NCBI GenBank assembly: GCA_964436305.1
Contig: CAYTCI010000006.1
Span: 22,595 to 86,594 of the forward strand
Reading direction: 5' to 3'
Source of the DNA: JAKPUX01 sp964436305
Lineage (GTDB): Bacteria > Zhuqueibacterota > Zhuqueibacteria > Residuimicrobiales > Residuimicrobiaceae
DNA: 64,000 nt
The notes below the pieces were generated by a model that was not told where the DNA came from, did no database searches, and worked only from the letters and a program-made list of their open reading frames with translations. A program made the position numbers and the translations under genes. Of the stretch, positions 16,607 through 24,311 are shown piece after piece (within the stretch, counting starts at the first letter, position 1; each line of letters begins with the position of its first letter).

Positions 16607-19351
16607 CTATTCGCCGGCGAGGCTCTGCAGGCTCACCCGCAGCTTTTCGAGGGTTTGGGTGAAATCGCTGCGCTTCTTCTCTTCCTTCTCGATCACCTCC
16701 CGGGGCGCCCGGGCGATGAAATCGCGATTCATCAGCTTTTGCGTCAGACCGACGACCTGGGCCTCCAGGCGGGTAATCTCCTTTTCCAGCCGTTTTTTCT
16801 CCACCGTCACATCGATCAGGTCGGCGAGCGGGACGAGAATCTCCACCCCCTGGACGACGGCGCTCGCGGAGGCAGCCGGCCGAGATTGATTGCAGCGGAT
16901 CAGACCGACGCGCGCCAGCTTGTGCAAGTAGGCATCATTGCGAGCGATGAGGTCGAGGGCAGCCTGGTCGCTGCTGTTGAGGATCAGATCGGCCTCGCGG
17001 GCCGGCGGGATGTTCATCTCGCCGCGGATGTTGCGGACGGCACCGATCACCTGCTGCATCAGCGCCATCTCCGCCTCCGCCCCGGCATCGAGGCGGCCGG
17101 GATCGGCCTCGGGATACGGCTGCAGCATGATCGAGCGCACGGCAGCCGCCTGCTGATAGAGTTCAGGCAGATTCTGCCAGATCTCCTCGGTGATAAAGGG
17201 CATAAAGGGATGCAGCATGCGCACGCTGTTTTCGAGCACATAGGCCGCCAGCGAGCGCGCCACCCGCCGCCCCTCGGGATCGGCCGCGTCGTACAGGCGT
17301 TTTTTGATCAACTCGAGATACCAGTCGCAGTATTCACCCCAGATGAAATCATAGACGGCGCGGGTGGCATCATTGAAGCGGAATTCCTGCAGCGACTTGT
17401 CCACCTCAGCCAGGGCCCGGTTGAGGCGGCTGAGGATCCAGCGATCGGCCAGCTCGAGGCGTTCGCCCGTGATCTCCGCGAGGGGCAGCAGGGGTTCCTC
17501 CTCCTCAAGATTCATCAGCACGAAGCGAGCCGCGTTCCAGAGCTTGTTGGAGAACTTTTGCCCCATCTCGACCAGGGTGTGATCGAAGCGTACGTCGCCG
17601 CCGAGCGGTGTCAGGTAGACCATGGTCAGGCGGATGGCATCGGCGCCATAGGCGGGCACACCGTTCTTGTAGTTGGCGTTGGTTTTGCCGAACTCGCCGA
17701 CCTCGGCCTGGCCGGCGCCGCGGATGAGCCAGAGCGGATCGGGCGAATTGCCGAGGGATTTGGACATTTTGCGGCCATCGAGATCGCGGATCATGCCATT
17801 GAAATAGACCTCGCTGAAAGGGATCTCGCCCATGAACTCGAGCGAGGCCATGATCATCCGCGCCACCCAGAAAAAGATGATATCCGGACCTGTCACCAGG
17901 GTGTCGGTCGGGAAGAATTTGGCGAGATCCGCCGTGCGGGCCGGCCAGCCGAGGGTGCTGAAGGGCCACAACCACGAGCTGAACCAGGTATCGAGCACAT
18001 CCTCGTCTTGCCGCAGCGTCGTGCTGCCGCATTCGGAGCAGACCGTCGGCGTCTCGCGGCGCACCAGGGTATGACCGTTTTCGCAATACCAGACCGGCAC
18101 GCGATGGCCCCACCAGATCTGCCGGCTGATGCACCAGTCGCGGATATTGGTCATCCAGTGAAAGTAGGTCTCCTCCCAATGGCGGGGATAAAAACGGACA
18201 CGGCCCGAGCGCACCGCTTCCAGAGCGGGCGCGGCGAGCGGCGCCATGCGCACATACCATTGCTCCGAGAGGTAGGGTTCGATCACATCGCCAGAGCGGT
18301 AGCAGTGCGGCACCGGGATGCTCTTTTTGATCTCACCACGCAACAGGCCCTGCTCTTGCAGATCAGCGAGGATCTTTTTGCGCGCCTCGAACCGGTCGAG
18401 TCCGGCATAGGCGCCCGCCTCGGCGCTCATCTTGCCGTCCGGTCCGATCACCGCCACGAGCGCCAGGCCGTGGCGCTGGCCGACCTCAAAGTCGTTGAAA
18501 TCGTGCGCCGGCGTGATCTTGACCGCTCCGCTGCCGAAGGCGGGGTCGGCATGTTCATCGGCGACGATCGGGATCGCCCGCCCGGTCAGCGGCAGTAGCA
18601 CCTGCTTGCCGATAAGCTGCAAATAGCGCTCGTCGGCGGGGTTGACGGCCACCGCCGTATCGCCCAGCATGGTCTCGGGGCGGGTGGTGGCGACGATGAT
18701 CTCGCCGCCGCCTTCCTGCAGCAGATAGGCGATATTCCACAGCCGGCCCTCCTCCTCGATCGAATTGACCTCCTCATCGGCCAGGGCGGTATGACAGCTC
18801 GGGCACCAGTTGATCAGGCGATTGCCCTTGTAGATCAGCCCCTTCTCATAGAGGCTGACGAAGACCTCGCGTACCGCCGCACTCAGCCCCTCGTCCATGG
18901 TGAACGACTCGCGCTCCCAGTCGCAGGCGGCGCCGAGCTTGCGCAGCTGCTGAAAGATGATGCCGCCGAATTTTTCGCGCCACTCCCAGACCCGCTCGAG
19001 AAACTTGTCCCTGCCGAGGGTATGGCGGCTCTCGCCCTCCTGGCGCAGGGCGGCTTCGACCTTGTTCTGGGTGGCGATGCCGGCATGATCGGTGCCGGGC
19101 ATCCACAGGGTCTCATACCCCTGCATCTTTTTCCAGCGGACGAGCAGATCCTGGATGGTGTTGTTGAGGATATGCCCCATCGTCAACATGCCGGTCACAT
19201 TGGGCGGCGGGATCATGATGGTGTAGGTCGGCCGGGGGGAAGCGGCATCGGCATGGAAGAGATGATGCTCCTCCCACCAGGCGTACCAGCGGTCCTCAAC
19301 CAGGGTAGGATCATAGACTTTTTCGAGTTCGCGAGGGCTCATCGAGACCAC
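16607..19351 (-). CDS. valS: Valyl-tRNA synthetase
   Basis: Class I aminoacyl-tRNA synthetase, 914 residues. The HIGH motif appears as TMGHILNN within PPPNVTGMLTMGH and the KMSKS motif as GRKMSKSLGN; the editing domain (TTRPETMLGDTAVAVNP) and the C-terminal coiled coil (KKRLEKEITRLEAQV) are present. Annotated from GTG at 19351 (AAAGG 4 nt upstream); ATG at 19342 is an alternative. It follows the cyclic-nucleotide-binding gene by 11 bp. Confidence 0.97.
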   Translation of the reverse strand: MVSMSPRELEKVYDPTLVEDRWYAWWEEHHLFHADAASPRPTYTIMIPPPNVTGMLTMGHILNNTIQDLLVRWKKMQGYETLWMPGTDHAGIATQNKVEAALRQEGESRHTLGRDKFLERVWEWREKFGGIIFQQLRKLGAACDWERESFTMDEGLSAAVREVFVSLYEKGLIYKGNRLINWCPSCHTALADEEVNSIEEEGRLWNIAYLLQEGGGEIIVATTRPETMLGDTAVAVNPADERYLQLIGKQVLLPLTGRAIPIVADEHADPAFGSGAVKITPAHDFNDFEVGQRHGLALVAVIGPDGKMSAEAGAYAGLDRFEARKKILADLQEQGLLRGEIKKSIPVPHCYRSGDVIEPYLSEQWYVRMAPLAAPALEAVRSGRVRFYPRHWEETYFHWMTNIRDWCISRQIWWGHRVPVWYCENGHTLVRRETPTVCSECGSTTLRQDEDVLDTWFSSWLWPFSTLGWPARTADLAKFFPTDTLVTGPDIIFFWVARMIMASLEFMGEIPFSEVYFNGMIRDLDGRKMSKSLGNSPDPLWLIRGAGQAEVGEFGKTNANYKNGVPAYGADAIRLTMVYLTPLGGDVRFDHTLVEMGQKFSNKLWNAARFVLMNLEEEEPLLPLAEITGERLELADRWILSRLNRALAEVDKSLQEFRFNDATRAVYDFIWGEYCDWYLELIKKRLYDAADPEGRRVARSLAAYVLENSVRMLHPFMPFITEEIWQNLPELYQQAAAVRSIMLQPYPEADPGRLDAGAEAEMALMQQVIGAVRNIRGEMNIPPAREADLILNSSDQAALDLIARNDAYLHKLARVGLIRCNQSRPAASASAVVQGVEILVPLADLIDVTVEKKRLEKEITRLEAQVVGLTQKLMNRDFIARAPREVIEKEEKKRSDFTQTLEKLRVSLQSLAGE

Positions 19352-19362
19352 AATACCTTTCT

Positions 19363-19872
19363 TTAACTTTGCAGGGCAAGACTGAATGCGGTGGTGAGTT
19401 TCAATACATCCTGGTTGGTCCGCTCGAGATGGACCACCAGGGTTTTGGCGATGTTGAGCAGCACCCGGTAGCCGAGTGCGGTATCCGATTCGCAGAGCCG
19501 GGTGAAGGCATCACGGTGGAGGACGCCGATGCGGCATTCGGCCACGGCCTGGACGGTGGCAGTGCGGAGGCTGTCGGCCTTGAGCAGGGCCATCTCGCCG
19601 AAATAGGGCGCCTGATCGGCGCGCAAGGCCACCAGCGATTTCTCACGGGCATCCAGTCCTCCGTGACCCAGGTTGAGGGTGAGGCTCTTGCGCACCTCAA
19701 CCCGGCCGTTCAGGAGCAAAAAGAGCGCATCACCGATCTCCCCCTCCCGGATGATCGACTCGCCGGCGGCAACCTGCTGTTCACCGACGATGGCGAGGAT
19801 CTTGTCGACCTGCTCCGCCGTGAGTCCGGCGAAGATGGGGAAAACGGCCAATTCCTGACGAGTGATCGCCAC
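19363..19872 (-). CDS. Cyclic-nucleotide-binding (CNB) domain protein
   Basis: 169 residues, essentially one Crp/cNMP-binding beta-roll: FPIFAGLTAEQVDKI, GESIIREGEIGDALFLLLNGRVEV and a phosphate-binding-cassette-like YFGEMALLKADSLRTATVQA, then a helix. There is no DNA-binding domain, so it is not a Crp-type regulator. It begins with GTG behind GGAGGG, 9 bp after the K+ channel stop, so the two are very likely translated together. The cassette has GEMAL and LRTATV where canonical sites have GE-x-AL and an R-T/S pair, so nucleotide binding is possible. Confidence 0.85.
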   Translation of the reverse strand: MAITRQELAVFPIFAGLTAEQVDKILAIVGEQQVAAGESIIREGEIGDALFLLLNGRVEVRKSLTLNLGHGGLDAREKSLVALRADQAPYFGEMALLKADSLRTATVQAVAECRIGVLHRDAFTRLCESDTALGYRVLLNIAKTLVVHLERTNQDVLKLTTAFSLALQS

Positions 19873-19881
19873 GCTTCCCTC

Positions 19882-21072
19882 CTAATGCCGCTCGAGTACG
19901 ATGGCGATGTCCTGTTCGCCGACCGTATAGTCCGGCGACGGCGAAAGGTTGATCTCAAGCCGCGCGGCTTTGCTCAAGCCCTTGCCGGCGTTGGCCAGCT
20001 TTTCGCGGATAAAGCGGTCCACCGCTGAATAGTCATCCGATAGAATGTCGTCAAGCTTGAATCCCTCCTCCTCGTGAAAAAAACCGATGAGGATGGCCTG
20101 CTCCTCGGTGAGGAAATGGGCGCTGGCAGTGGCAAAGCTCTTGCCGACGAGACTGCCGGGCAGCCTGCGCCGGGCGAAACGGACCCCGGCGCTGCCGGTG
20201 AAGAGACGATCGATCATCTCCGGCACCCCGGGGGAGGTGACATGGGCACCGAGCAGATAGCCGCTGTAACGGTCGCTTACCACGATGCGATCGGCGTTGG
20301 CGCGGCGCAGATGGGCCTCGTTCTGGCTGTCGAGGATGTGGGCGATCACCTTGACCCGCGGCTCGATTGCCTTGACCGAAAGGGTGGCGAGGATGGTGTG
20401 TTCATCCGATTTGGGGCGCTGCGGTGCGGATTCGTCCGGGATGATCAGGGCGGCGTGCGCGGTCGCGATCGAGGCGCGATGCAGCACCTCTTCATCGGTG
20501 CAGTCGCCGCTGACAAATTTTATATGCAGGTCCGGATAGCGGCCAATGATCGCTTCGGCCTGGTCGGGATCGAGCTGGCTGATCAGGACCAGGGCGCGGT
20601 TTTCGCGGACCATCCCTTCGCGGATAGAGCTGATGATCTCCAGCCCGGCCGCATTCCAGCCCAGCAAGGCGATGTGATTCTTCAGGTTCACTTTTTTCAG
20701 GCCCTTGCCCTCTTTGAGGCGGTTGGTGAGGACCCTGGTGGAGACGGCCGCGGTGAAGAGCGAGAGTACGCCCATGCCGGAGAGCATCACGAAGGCGCCA
20801 AGGATACGGCCAAGGGTGCTCTGCGGGACGATATCGCCATAACCGACGGTAGTCATGGTGACGATGGCCCACCACATCGCCGAGGTCATACGCGCGAATT
20901 GCGGGTTGCCGCTGCGCTCGAGAAAGGAGACGGCGATGGCAGCGATAAAGACCAGCAGGATGACGGCCGCAAGCGTCTTGACCAGTTCATCATGACGGAT
21001 CCGATACTGCAGGCGCCGCAGCAAAGGAAAAATCACGCTGCGAAGCTGTAAATATCGAAATAATTTGACCAT
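19882..21072 (-). CDS. Potassium channel with RCK/TrkA-N domain
   Basis: 396-residue two-helix (2TM) K+ channel: helix at about 32-50, selectivity filter TVGYGD at 75-80, second helix about 84-108, then a Rossmann-type RCK domain from about 120 (IALLGWNAAGLEII) and a C-terminal TrkA-C-like region. The fold is that of MthK/GsuK-like channels gated by ligands. ATG at 21072 is preferred: a TTG-started extension to 21090 would overlap the -10 box. No ribosome binding site is visible upstream, and the promoter places the transcript start at the ATG. Confidence 0.88.
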   Translation of the reverse strand: MVKLFRYLQLRSVIFPLLRRLQYRIRHDELVKTLAAVILLVFIAAIAVSFLERSGNPQFARMTSAMWWAIVTMTTVGYGDIVPQSTLGRILGAFVMLSGMGVLSLFTAAVSTRVLTNRLKEGKGLKKVNLKNHIALLGWNAAGLEIISSIREGMVRENRALVLISQLDPDQAEAIIGRYPDLHIKFVSGDCTDEEVLHRASIATAHAALIIPDESAPQRPKSDEHTILATLSVKAIEPRVKVIAHILDSQNEAHLRRANADRIVVSDRYSGYLLGAHVTSPGVPEMIDRLFTGSAGVRFARRRLPGSLVGKSFATASAHFLTEEQAILIGFFHEEEGFKLDDILSDDYSAVDRFIREKLANAGKGLSKAARLEINLSPSPDYTVGEQDIAIVLERH

Positions 21073-21079
21073 AACTGAC

Positions 21080-21108
21080 AATATAGTCAATTAGCCATAA
21101 ATAGTCAA
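21080..21108 (-). promoter_or_regulatory. Promoter of the K+ channel operon; predicted leaderless transcript
   Basis: Minus strand TTGACT (21108-21103), exact 17-bp spacer, TATATT (21085-21080). Only 7 nt separate the -10 box from the ATG at 21072, so transcription would begin at about the start codon. The octamer TTGACTAT is repeated directly (21108-21101 and 21090-21083), which may be a coincidence or an operator. Confidence 0.7.
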
Positions 21109-21158
21109 CGCTTTTATCGGTGGAGGGAGGGGAGGTGATGGTGGTCTGGCCGGGGGGA

Positions 21159-21401
21159 TCAGTCAAAGAGGCTGAATTGCAGATCGGAGCGGCTCGCAGC
21201 GGAACGCTTGCTCACCTCGCGGATGCGCTCCTCGAGGGCCATGATGATCTGCATCTGGTCGCCGCTGAGCAGTTTGCAGCCGGTACTCTTTTCGATCTCG
21301 AGCAGGGTATCATCGAGATTGAAGGAGAAGGACTGGAGTTCATCGAGGTTGTCGAACTGCTCCCAGTAGGCGGCCCAGTTGCTGCGATAGGATTTGTTCA
21401 T
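21159..21401 (-). CDS. Hypothetical 80-residue protein behind lexA
   Basis: No family recognised. Starts MNKSYRSNWAAYWEQFDNLD and is predicted helical, acidic in the middle (FSFNLDDTLLEIEKSTG) with no membrane segment or Cys. AAGGA lies 8 nt before the ATG at 21401. A longer upstream frame exists only as a shadow of the 21439-21882 gene. Third gene of the apparent lexA operon, so possibly SOS-induced. Confidence 0.6.
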   Translation of the reverse strand: MNKSYRSNWAAYWEQFDNLDELQSFSFNLDDTLLEIEKSTGCKLLSGDQMQIIMALEERIREVSKRSAASRSDLQFSLFD

Positions 21402-21438
21402 AGCCGGATTCCTTGCTCTGGTCGGTGGTTGCTTGTTC

Positions 21439-21882
21439 TCAGGCCGCGGCGGAGGTGGCGTCCGGCGTGAGGGGCTGGAGGAGGCTTCCCGGCGGCAGCA
21501 GCAGATCGCTCTCCATCTGGAAGCCAAAGCGCAGCCGCACCAGGGCGACGGCAGCATGCAGCAGGGAGAGCCAGGCATGGAGGTTGCGCCGCCAGCGGCG
21601 GTAATCGGCGCTGTCGAGCACGCCCTCGAGGTAGCGTCCGTAAATATCGTCATCAACCTCGGCGCGCAGGGCATCGAGTTTTTCCCGGACCGCCGGTTCA
21701 TGGAGGGCGAGAAACGCCATCACCTCGGAGGCGGTGAGATGATGCTCCTCCTCGAGCCGGGCGAACCATTTGCCGGCGCGCCGGCTGGCTGCGCTCATCA
21801 CCAGAGCGGGATCGGAAATCTCCGGGCGAGGGCGCACCGGCTGGAGGATGTGCGGGGTGTTAAGCAGGGTTTGCATTGGCAT
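21439..21882 (-). CDS. Hypothetical 147-residue protein in the lexA operon
   Basis: Not recognised. It starts 8 bp after the lexA stop with AAAGG 4 nt before the ATG. The product is helical and charged (residues 30-75: KWFARLEEEHHLTASEVMAF..., then REKLDALRAEVDDDIYGRYLEG) with a moderately hydrophobic stretch LSLLHAAVALVRLRFGF at about 107-123. It is co-oriented with lexA and lacks a promoter of its own, so probably transcribed with it and induced by DNA damage (inference). Confidence 0.65.
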   Translation of the reverse strand: MPMQTLLNTPHILQPVRPRPEISDPALVMSAASRRAGKWFARLEEEHHLTASEVMAFLALHEPAVREKLDALRAEVDDDIYGRYLEGVLDSADYRRWRRNLHAWLSLLHAAVALVRLRFGFQMESDLLLPPGSLLQPLTPDATSAAA

Positions 21883-21890
21883 TCTGCCTT

Positions 21891-22523
21891 TCAGTGATAT
21901 CGGCGTAACAGGCCCTTGACCTTGCCGATGATGCGAAAACCGGGATCATCGGCGGGGATATAGATCGGCTGCATCGTCTGGTTTTCCGGCTGCAGCCGCA
22001 CGCGGTCCTTCTCGCGGTAAAAGCGCTTGACGGTGGCCTCTTCGTCGAGCAGGGCGATGATGATGTCGCCATTGCGGCAGCTCTGGGTCATCTGCACGGC
22101 CAGCAGGTCGCCATCGCGGATATCCGCGTCGATCATACTGTGGCCGCGGACCTTGAGGAGGAAAATATCCTCCTTGCCGACCCATTCGGAATCGAGATAG
22201 AGATCACCCTCGCGCTCCTCGAGCGCCAGTTCGGGCAGGCCGGCGACGACCTCGCCGATGATCGGACAGGCGCGCGCGCGCTGGCTGTAGCCCTCCTGCT
22301 GCTCCTCGCCGATGATGTGGTAGGAACGCGACTTGCCGTTTTCATGGCGGCTGAGCACGCCTTTCTCCTGCAGGGTCATCAGGATCTTGTGGATCCCGGC
22401 CGCGGAGACCTGGCCCAGCAGTCCGGCCAGCTCGCGTACGGTGGGTGGATACCCCTTCTCCTGCTGGAATCGCCGGATGGCATCCAGGACCTGGCGCTGT
22501 TTGGGTGTCAAGAAATCTTGCAT
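21891..22523 (-). CDS. lexA: LexA repressor (SOS regulator, S24 peptidase)
   Basis: 210 residues. N-terminal winged helix (LTPKQRQVLDAIRRF..., PTVRELAGLLG), self-cleavage site Ala94-Gly95 in EVVAGLPELA, catalytic Ser129 (GHSM) and Lys166 (ATVKRF). It represses DNA-damage genes until RecA-stimulated self-cleavage. ATG at 22523 fits the family; the frame runs further up into the promoter. Two boxes in its own upstream region indicate autoregulation. Two unknown genes follow on the same strand. Confidence 0.97.
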   Translation of the reverse strand: MQDFLTPKQRQVLDAIRRFQQEKGYPPTVRELAGLLGQVSAAGIHKILMTLQEKGVLSRHENGKSRSYHIIGEEQQEGYSQRARACPIIGEVVAGLPELALEEREGDLYLDSEWVGKEDIFLLKVRGHSMIDADIRDGDLLAVQMTQSCRNGDIIIALLDEEATVKRFYREKDRVRLQPENQTMQPIYIPADDPGFRIIGKVKGLLRRYH

Positions 22524-22548
22524 GGGTGAACTCTTATTCACTTGGACC

Positions 22549-22560
22549 GAACATTTGTAC
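22549..22560 (-). promoter_or_regulatory. SOS box 1 (LexA operator) at the lexA transcription start
   Basis: GAACATTTGTAC, flanked as CGAAC...GTACA; it differs by two bases from the Bacillus-type operator CGAACATATGTTCG. It lies at and just downstream of the predicted transcription start, between the -10 box and the lexA ATG. Confidence 0.8.
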
Positions 22561-22565
22561 ACTTC

Positions 22566-22594
22566 AATATAGCAATTCAGCACTATTTTGTCAA
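22566..22594 (-). promoter_or_regulatory. lexA promoter
   Basis: Minus strand TTGACA (22594-22589), 17-bp spacer, TATATT (22571-22566): near-perfect sigma-70-type elements, bracketed by the two SOS boxes. Confidence 0.85.
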
Positions 22595-22611
22595 GTCTTT
22601 TTTTGTTTTTG

Positions 22612-22623
22612 GCACAAATGTTC
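22612..22623 (-). promoter_or_regulatory. SOS box 2 (LexA operator), upstream of the lexA -35
   Basis: Minus strand GAACATTTGTGC, matching box 1 at 11 of 12 positions in the same orientation sense, about 18 bp upstream of the -35 box. It is also in the intergenic region shared with the divergent aminotransferase gene. Confidence 0.7.
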
Positions 22624-22671
22624 ACCTGTCCGCTTTATGACGGCCTGTCCACCCCGGCCTGAAGAAAAATA

Positions 22672-22700
22672 TTGTTCCTGTCGGAGAATTTTACTACACT
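22672..22700 (+). promoter_or_regulatory. Candidate promoter of the class V aminotransferase gene
   Basis: TTGTTC (22672-22677), 17-bp spacer, TACACT (22695-22700), 38 bp before the ATG. Good spacing, moderate hexamers. Confidence 0.5.
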
Positions 22701-22738
22701 ATACCCCGCATTTGTGCCGCTACTTTTTCAGGAGAGCC

Positions 22739-24217
22739 ATGGCTGGAATTTTGGAAAACCGTTTCGCGCCGATCCGCGATCAGATCATCGGCTATAACCA
22801 GACCTTCACGACCCCCTTTGGCGAGCAGCGCATCGTCTATGGGGACTGGACGGCGAGCGGCCGCCTCTACACTCCCATCGAGAGGGCGATGGCGGAGCGG
22901 TTCGGCCCCTTCGTCGGCAACACCCACTCCGAGTCGAGCGTAACCGGCAGCAGCATGACACGGGCCTACCACCAGGCACACGAAATCATCAAGCGCCACG
23001 TTCATGCCGGACCCGAGGATGTGATCATCACCACCGGATCGGGCATGACGGCGGCGGTGAACAAATGGCAGCGCATTCTCGGTCTGCGCGTGCCGGAACA
23101 GCTGGCCGATCATCTCTACCTGCCCGAGGAGGAGCGGCCGGTCGTCTTCCTCACCCATATGGAGCACCATTCCAACCAGACCTCCTGGCTGGAGACCATC
23201 GCCGATGTCGAGGTGATTGAACCCGATGACCAGGGTCGGGTCGATCTCGACAACCTGGAGCGGCTGCTGCGCGTCTATCGCGACCGGCCGATGAAGATCG
23301 GCACCTTCACTGCCTGTTCGAATGTCACCGGTATCTGCACCCCCTATCATGCCCTGGCCCGGATCATGCACGAACACGGCGGCTTTTGCTTTATCGATTT
23401 CGCCGCTTCGGCGCCCTACGTTGCCATCGACATGCATCCACCCGATCCCCGCGAGCGGCTCGACGCGATCTATTTTTCACCGCACAAATTTCTCGGCGGG
23501 CCGGGCAGCGCCGGGGTCCTGATCTTCGCCTCCAGCCTCTACACCCTGCGTGTCCCCGACCAGCCCGGCGGCGGCACGGTCAACTGGACCAATCCCTGGG
23601 GTGAGCACCGTTTCATCAACAACATCGAGGCCCGCGAGGATGGCGGCACCCCCGGCTTTCTCCAGGCCATCCGCGCCGCCCTGAGCATCGAACTCAAGCA
23701 GGCGATGGGTGTGCCGGAGATGCTGGCTCGCGAAGAGGAAATGAAGCACCGCCTCTTTGCCGGTCTGCGCGCGCTGCCGAGCTTGCACCTGCTCGCCGAT
23801 CACATCGAGGAGCGCCTCGGTATTTTTTCCTTCTACTCCGACCGGATCCATTACAACCTGCTGGTCAAGCTGCTCAACGACCACTTCGGGATCCAGGTTC
23901 GCGGCGGCTGCTCCTGCGCCGGTACCTACGGCCACTATCTGCTGCACGTCGATCCCAACCGCTCCCACCAGATCGCCGAGCACATCGACCATGGCGATCT
24001 TTCCGACAAGCCGGGATGGGTTCGTCTCTCCATCCACCCCACCATGACCGACGCGGAGATCGACTTTATCCTGGCCGCGCTCGGGGAGACCATCCATCAC
24101 GCCGCGGCCTGGAGCGAAGAGTACCGCTACGATTCGGCGACCAACGAATTTCATTGTCTCCACGCCGGCTGTGATACCACGCCGGACGTCGCCGCCTGGT
24201 TTTCATTGCACAGCTGA
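22739..24217 (+). CDS. Class V aminotransferase-fold PLP enzyme, cysteine-desulfurase-like
   Basis: 492 residues. The PLP lysine is K250 in SPHKFLGGPGSAG and the cofactor aspartate D220 in CFIDFAAS. A cysteine in the C-terminal loop RGGCSCAGTYG sits where SufS/NifS enzymes keep the catalytic Cys. The overall form (DWTASGRLYTPIE, NTHSESSVTG) belongs to a longer subfamily of unclear substrate; alternatives are selenocysteine lyase or isopenicillin-N-epimerase-like activity. ATG at 22739 follows AGGAGA; the upstream open frame is inside the lexA region. No suf/isc scaffold genes are nearby. Confidence 0.8.
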   Translation: MAGILENRFAPIRDQIIGYNQTFTTPFGEQRIVYGDWTASGRLYTPIERAMAERFGPFVGNTHSESSVTGSSMTRAYHQAHEIIKRHVHAGPEDVIITTGSGMTAAVNKWQRILGLRVPEQLADHLYLPEEERPVVFLTHMEHHSNQTSWLETIADVEVIEPDDQGRVDLDNLERLLRVYRDRPMKIGTFTACSNVTGICTPYHALARIMHEHGGFCFIDFAASAPYVAIDMHPPDPRERLDAIYFSPHKFLGGPGSAGVLIFASSLYTLRVPDQPGGGTVNWTNPWGEHRFINNIEAREDGGTPGFLQAIRAALSIELKQAMGVPEMLAREEEMKHRLFAGLRALPSLHLLADHIEERLGIFSFYSDRIHYNLLVKLLNDHFGIQVRGGCSCAGTYGHYLLHVDPNRSHQIAEHIDHGDLSDKPGWVRLSIHPTMTDAEIDFILAALGETIHHAAAWSEEYRYDSATNEFHCLHAGCDTTPDVAAWFSLHS

Positions 24218-24311
24218 TTCCGCCCTCCCGGCCGGGAGGCACCACCCCTGTCCAGCCGATCCGCGCCACCCGATCCCGGCGCGTCGCTAACTCTATCTCC
24301 GCAGGAACTCC

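Noticed and set aside
13122..16889. Very long plus-strand open frame (about 1255 codons) opposite recG, DUF4139 and valS
   Set aside because: Its translation is low-complexity in Arg, Gly, His, Leu and Asp, typical antisense shadow of GC-rich genes; the minus-strand genes carry all family motifs.
21159..21701. A 180-codon version of the 80-residue gene
   Set aside because: Its extra N-terminal part overlaps the 21439-21882 gene and looks like a shadow frame; the ATG at 21401 has a ribosome binding site.
22612..22623. SOS control of the divergent class V aminotransferase gene from box 2
   Set aside because: The box lies about 50 bp upstream of that gene's candidate -35, farther than usual, and its position fits lexA autoregulation better.
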